This document shows, piece after piece, positions 60,383-64,000 of a stretch of 64,000 nucleotides of DNA; positions within the stretch are counted from its first letter, which is position 1, and the number at the start of each line of letters is the position of its first letter. The notes under the pieces are model-generated. The model worked only from the letters and a program-made list of their open reading frames with translations, did no database searches and was not told the DNA's origin. A program made the translations under genes and the position numbers. The DNA comes from Nocardia macrotermitis (GTDB lineage: Bacteria > Actinomycetota > Actinomycetes > Mycobacteriales > Mycobacteriaceae): positions 62,001-126,000 of the forward strand of contig NZ_WEGK01000010.1 of NCBI RefSeq assembly GCF_009604405.1, in the 5' to 3' direction.

Positions 60383-61423
60383 ATGACCCGGAAGAGGTCC
60401 AATCCCCATGATTCCCTTGCCCGTTGGATGTTGAACCGACCGCAGAACGCCGCCGCGATCATCCGCCCGAACCTCCCACCCGCAGTCGCCGCCGAAATCG
60501 ACTGGGACAACCTGGAACTCGTCCCCAGCAATTTCGTAGACCCCGAGCTACGGAACCGGGTCAGCGACCTGGTCTTCCGCACTCGCATAAGCGGCCGCCC
60601 CGGTTACATCAACTGCCTGCTGGAGCACCAGTCGAGCTCGGATCGGTTCATGGCGTTCCGACTGCTCGAGTACACCGTCCGGCTCTGGAGTGGATACCTC
60701 GCCGACAACCGCAGAGCCAACACCCTCAACCCCGACACAGTCCCGAAAGCCACCACACTGCCGGTGGTGATCCCCGTCGTCCTGCACGTCAACAGCGACG
60801 GCACCACCTGGCCGACGACCGCACCGACCGAACTGGCCGACCTCTACGACATCGACCCCGCGACGCGGGCGGCCCTCGGTCCACACCTGGCCCGCATGGA
60901 ATTCATCCTGGACGACGTCGCAACCCAGGACGTGAGCCAAATCCAGACCAGCGCGCTGCCCCCGGCAGTGCGGTTGACACTGACCCTCCTGCGTGCCGCC
61001 CCCGGCAATACCAACCTGGGCACGATTATGATGGAAATGCTCGACGACCTCGAAACCCTCAACGACGGCCCCGACCCCCTCGGTGACATGATCGTAACGC
61101 TGACCTACCTGGTCACCGTCGGCAATACCCCGGAGTCGGAGTTGGCGAGGGTGTTCGAGAAGCTGGGCCCACACGGCAAGGAGGCAATCGTGACCACCGC
61201 AGACCGCATCGAAGCACGTGGCGAAGCACGTGGCATCGCCAAAGGCGAAGCACTTGGCGAAGCGAAGGGGCGTACGAAGGTTCTGCTCGAGCTGATGACC
61301 ACGAAGTTCGGGACACTACCCACCACCACGGTCGAACGGGTCAAATCCGCTGGCTCGACGCAGATCAACACGTGGGTGACGCGAATCCTGACCGCCTCCA
61401 CCCTCGACGAACTCCTCGCCTGA
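60383..61423 (+). CDS. Rpn-family recombination-promoting nuclease/putative transposase
   Basis: A 346-residue protein of the RpnA/transposase_31 group. RNRVSDLVFRTRISGRPGYI and NCLLEHQSSSDRF supply the D...ExQ core of a PD-(D/E)XK nuclease. The C-terminus carries the short Glu/Ala/Gly repeats (EARGEARGIAKGEALGEAKG) typical of the family. Rpn proteins cut DNA and stimulate recA-independent recombination. ATG 60383 is chosen for its match to family N-termini; ATG 60350 is possible and neither has a strong ribosome site. It is probably horizontally acquired. Confidence 0.88.
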   Translation: MTRKRSNPHDSLARWMLNRPQNAAAIIRPNLPPAVAAEIDWDNLELVPSNFVDPELRNRVSDLVFRTRISGRPGYINCLLEHQSSSDRFMAFRLLEYTVRLWSGYLADNRRANTLNPDTVPKATTLPVVIPVVLHVNSDGTTWPTTAPTELADLYDIDPATRAALGPHLARMEFILDDVATQDVSQIQTSALPPAVRLTLTLLRAAPGNTNLGTIMMEMLDDLETLNDGPDPLGDMIVTLTYLVTVGNTPESELARVFEKLGPHGKEAIVTTADRIEARGEARGIAKGEALGEAKGRTKVLLELMTTKFGTLPTTTVERVKSAGSTQINTWVTRILTASTLDELLA

Positions 61424-61444
61424 GATGCCGGGAGCGAATGCCGG

Positions 61445-61999
61445 TCAGTCCCGATCGGCGTTCGAGGCGATCTCTAGTTGGGTGAAGCCGTTGGCGCTTG
61501 CTTCGTCGAGTTCCATCACCTCTACGAAGTGGCCGAGTTCGGCGCGGAGGTCGACGTAGCCGAAGCGGATTCCGCCGCTGCGGCCGTATTGGGACCAGGA
61601 TTTGCCTGCGGCGGTGGCGACTGCGTCGACCTCGTCGAAATCGTCCACTACGAAACCCAGGTGGTGCAGGGTGGCCGGGATGCCGGGGCGCACCGCGCCG
61701 CGGTAGAGGTCGACTGCGCCGCCGACGGGGCGGATGATCTCCACGTTCGTCGGGCCGGCATTGACCAGGGCTACGTCGATCGTCCACTCCTGCGCGGGTT
61801 TTCCGTCCACCACGACGAAACTCGCGCCGGGCTCACCACCGGCCGAGGGCGGTAGGCCGCCGCCCAACTCGGAGCGGTAGTGCTTGACGCAGGTCACGGT
61901 GCCGAGGGTGGTTTCGAGGTATGCGGCGGCCGCGTCGATATCGTCGGTGACGTAGCCGAGTTGCAGGAAATTGCGGAACAGATCGCTGAGGGTTCGCAT
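61445..61999 (-). CDS. VOC/glyoxalase-like protein
   Basis: A 184-residue VOC protein. FLQLGYVTDDIDAAAAYLET begins the first module and TLHHLGFVVDDFDEVDAVAT the second; HFVEVMEL provides a final Glu. It resembles glyoxalase_4-type proteins found in steroid and aromatic catabolic clusters. ATG 61999 has AAAGGA 7-8 bases upstream. It stands alone, convergent with the Rpn gene and divergent from the helical protein at 62199. The substrate is unknown. Confidence 0.83.
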   Translation of the reverse strand: MRTLSDLFRNFLQLGYVTDDIDAAAAYLETTLGTVTCVKHYRSELGGGLPPSAGGEPGASFVVVDGKPAQEWTIDVALVNAGPTNVEIIRPVGGAVDLYRGAVRPGIPATLHHLGFVVDDFDEVDAVATAAGKSWSQYGRSGGIRFGYVDLRAELGHFVEVMELDEASANGFTQLEIASNADRD

Positions 62000-62198
62000 C
62001 GAACATCCTTTTCCGGCCGGGTGGCGACGCGGCCGAATGCCCTCGTCCGCCGGAGAACCCGGGGTGCCCGCCAACCATCCATCGGCCGGGCGTCCGCGTC
62101 CACCGGCCATCCCGTTCTGCGGAAAGTGCGGTGGCCGCGGGTTTGCCGCGATGGGATCATTCGCCTCTACCAGCGGCCCGACCCGGAGGACAGCAGCC

Positions 62199-62765
62199 GT
62201 GACCACGTTTCCGAAGCAGGAATCCGTTGCCAACAAACTGATCACGATGCGCAAGTCGATCGGGCAACTCGAATCGCTGGGACCGGTGAACGGCGTTCGC
62301 CTGGAAGGCATTCCGCAGATCGGCTTGGTCGCCGAACGAATCCTCACGCTCCTGCACGACCTGGCATTCGAGATCAACACGCAGACCGCCGCCGCTTTCC
62401 TGAGCGATCCCCCGCCCACCACCACGGCCGCCTTCCGCGCGGCAGCCAGGGCCGGAGTCATCGACGCCGCGCTGGCAACCCGGTTCACCGCGGCCGACGA
62501 ACCGCACCACACCCGATTCCAATTGTCCCTGGACATCGACCCCGCCGACGCGGCGAAGATCGCCTGCGACGGATTGTCCGCATATGGCCAGTACACCGAA
62601 CAGGTCTCCTGCTGGATCGCCACCCGCCGCGACATCGGCCCATGGATCGAACCCACCAGGGCCCGAGAACACGATGGGCAGCGCCTGTCCATCAGAGAAC
62701 CGGCCGAAAACGCCGTGGCGGCAAGGACTCTCGGCAGCACACGGGCCCGCATCGCCCAGGAATGA
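62199..62765 (+). CDS. HepT-like (DUF86/HEPN) protein without the catalytic RxxxxH
   Basis: A 188-residue helical protein. LGPVNGVRLEGIP, then VAERILTLLHDLAFEINTQTA, and FRAAARAGVID match the HepT/DUF86 toxin fold. Where active HEPN ribonucleases have RNVLxH before the final helices, this protein reads PHHTRFQLSLDID (residues about 102-114), so the RxxxxH motif is lost. No MntA-type nucleotidyltransferase antitoxin is adjacent. It may be a decayed toxin, an antitoxin-like binder or a repurposed protein. GTG 62199 follows GGAGG by 9 bases. Confidence 0.65.
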   Translation: MTTFPKQESVANKLITMRKSIGQLESLGPVNGVRLEGIPQIGLVAERILTLLHDLAFEINTQTAAAFLSDPPPTTTAAFRAAARAGVIDAALATRFTAADEPHHTRFQLSLDIDPADAAKIACDGLSAYGQYTEQVSCWIATRRDIGPWIEPTRAREHDGQRLSIREPAENAVAARTLGSTRARIAQE

Positions 62766-62804
62766 ACGGGGACCGACCGCCGCAAGCAGCCGATCCCCAC
62801 CCGA

Positions 62805-64000
62805 TCAGTGCGCGACCACCGAAGCCGTCCCTTCGACCTCACCCGCATCGGACACCACGATCTGCTGGATCCGGCGCGGCAACGCCAGCGCCAGGACCGC
62901 ACCGATCACCCCCGCCGCCGCGCCGATCAGGAAGGCGACCTGAAATCCCTTCTCCGTGTACAGGATTGCGCCGTGTGAGCCGCCCGGCAGGGTAGCGATG
63001 AAGGAGTTGTTCAGCACCGCGAACGCGATCACCGGCAGGGCCGCGGACATCACGCTCTGCGCGACGTTGACAACGCTCGCGGTACTGGCCTGCAACTGCG
63101 GCGGCACGGCCTCGATCAGCAGGTTGGGCGTGGCGCCGTAGGCGAATCCGGTTCCCGTACCGGCCATCGCGCTGAAAACCAAGAGCAGCAACCGATCATG
63201 ATGTTCGAACGCGACCAGGGCGAAGGCGGCAGCCAACAGCAGCGCCCCGAGCAACAGCAGCGGGCGCGGGCGCACCCGGCGGCCCATCAGCACCCCGACG
63301 AGCGCGCCGCCGACCACCACCATCAACCCGAACGGCGTCTGGTAGAGCGCGTAACCCTTTGCGCTGACACCGAATCCGTATCCGAGGCCGAGCGCCCCGG
63401 GTGTCATGATCATCATCGGCAGCAGCAGCGCCAATGTCGTGGCGCAGCCGTAACAGCACGCCGAGGACAACGTGATCAGCAGGATCGGCCGCCGACGCAG
63501 CACCCGCAACTCCAGCAGCGGCTCGCGAATCATGCCCGCCGACACCGCCCAGGCGATGATCAGCACGAGCCCCCCGAACAGGTACACCAGGGTCGAGGTC
63601 GCGGACCAGCCCCAACTCGGCCCGAGGCTCAACGCGACGAACACCCCGCCGATTCCCGCGCCGAGCAGCACCGCACCCAGGACGTCGATCCGTGAACGCA
63701 CCCGCACACTCGACTCCTCGGTGCTCGCCGCGATCATGCAGCCGAACAGCACCGATCCCGCTGCGAGCACCCAGAAGATGCCGCGGAATCCGGAGTTGTC
63801 GATCAACCATCCGGCGAAGAACGGCGCGGGGATCGCGATCAGGCCCAGCCCACTGGTCGCGATGCTGACCGCGAGGCCGATCACCTTGGGCGGGAACACA
63901 TCCCGGATCAGCGAGTAGCCCAGGAAGACACACGGCGGCAGGAATCCGGCGAGCGCGCGACCCACCAGCATCATCGCGAAATTGGCCGCGAGCGCGCACA
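62805..64000 (-). CDS. MFS transporter (N-terminus beyond the window)
   Basis: At least 398 residues of a major facilitator superfamily permease with many hydrophobic helices, including LGLIAIPAPFFAGWLIDNSG, LLLLGALLLAAAFALVAF and VAFLIGAAAGVIGAVLALAL. VGRALAGFLPPCVFLGYSLI and the long chain suggest the 14-helix drug:proton antiporter (DHA2) type. The frame is open to the window edge, so the real start lies outside; the ATG at 63974 is internal. It is convergent with the HepT-like gene. The substrate is unknown. Confidence 0.85.
   Translation of the reverse strand, partial: CALAANFAMMLVGRALAGFLPPCVFLGYSLIRDVFPPKVIGLAVSIATSGLGLIAIPAPFFAGWLIDNSGFRGIFWVLAAGSVLFGCMIAASTEESSVRVRSRIDVLGAVLLGAGIGGVFVALSLGPSWGWSATSTLVYLFGGLVLIIAWAVSAGMIREPLLELRVLRRRPILLITLSSACCYGCATTLALLLPMMIMTPGALGLGYGFGVSAKGYALYQTPFGLMVVVGGALVGVLMGRRVRPRPLLLLGALLLAAAFALVAFEHHDRLLLLVFSAMAGTGTGFAYGATPNLLIEAVPPQLQASTASVVNVAQSVMSAALPVIAFAVLNNSFIATLPGGSHGAILYTEKGFQVAFLIGAAAGVIGAVLALALPRRIQQIVVSDAGEVEGTASVVAH

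Noticed and set aside
61193..61270. Repeated GAAGCACGTGGC-like units in the Rpn gene
   Set aside because: Not a CRISPR or tandem-repeat locus; it encodes the Glu/Ala/Gly repeats normal for Rpn C-termini.
1..64000. tRNA, rRNA, CRISPR array, integrase or attachment sites
   Set aside because: None could be recognised by reading; a tRNA or covariance-model scan would be needed to exclude small RNAs.

Overview
The window is high-GC DNA with strong G/C bias at third codon positions, frequent GTG starts, AGGAGG-type ribosome sites and 4-base ATGA/GTGA overlaps between genes. It encodes a kinase/ATPase/LuxR chimera, mycofactocin-type SDRs, F420/FMN luciferase-like oxidoreductases, several P450s and an ECF41 sigma factor. 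This points to a mycolic-acid actinomycete, most likely Nocardia or a close relative (inference). No rRNA, tRNA, CRISPR array or intact transposase was seen.

Layout. 0-7.3 kb: a gene end, a decayed acetyltransferase-like gene, a large kinase-STAND-LuxR regulator, an OB-fold protein whose frame runs into a second cistron, and an LLM/DUF1330 pair divergent from an SDR. 7.3-8.5 kb: a P450 remnant abutting a Uma2 gene. 8.5-15.4 kb: one seven-gene minus-strand operon (CMD, SDR, P450, VOC, Baeyer-Villiger monooxygenase, SDR, cyclase/hydrolase) with the logic of alicyclic or terpenoid ring opening. 15.7-37.8 kb: a dense acyl-CoA catabolic locus holding two mycofactocin-type SDRs, an APH-type kinase, a PPOX protein, an AKR, a TetR regulator, an amidohydrolase, three acyl-CoA dehydrogenases, an HSD10-like SDR, a crotonase, an alpha-methylacyl-CoA racemase-like enzyme, a thiolase, a tandem-duplicated GntR/FCD regulator, a P450 and a CoA-transferase. 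37.9-47.5 kb: an accessory stretch with a second Uma2 gene, gene remnants, redox enzymes, an ECF41 sigma factor with an NDH-2-like partner, and an AAA ATPase with a nuclease-like C-terminus. 47.5-60.2 kb: a second catabolic block with an orphan branched-chain-type binding lipoprotein, a fused DUF35-thiolase, an acyl-CoA ligase, an atypical crotonase, an LLM oxidoreductase, two divergent cupins, a KstD-like flavoprotein, and a Rieske oxygenase with its ferredoxin and reductase. 60.3-64 kb: an Rpn-type nuclease, a VOC protein, a degenerate HepT-like protein and an MFS transporter cut by the window end.

How it fits together. The divergent promoter at 26.5-26.8 kb drives a full branched-chain beta-oxidation set: acyl-CoA dehydrogenases and HSD10-like SDR leftward, crotonase, racemase-like enzyme and thiolase rightward. 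A palindrome-like motif close to GAGTATACTC recurs in the intergenic DNA of these catabolic genes and in front of the TetR gene at 20.1 kb, which suggests a local regulon (inference). An APH-type kinase and an ACAD10/11-like dehydrogenase in the same locus could form a phosphorylation/elimination route for hydroxyacyl-CoAs. The 47.5-60 kb block has the makings of a steroid- or terpenoid-acid pathway. Substrates cannot be read from sequence alone.
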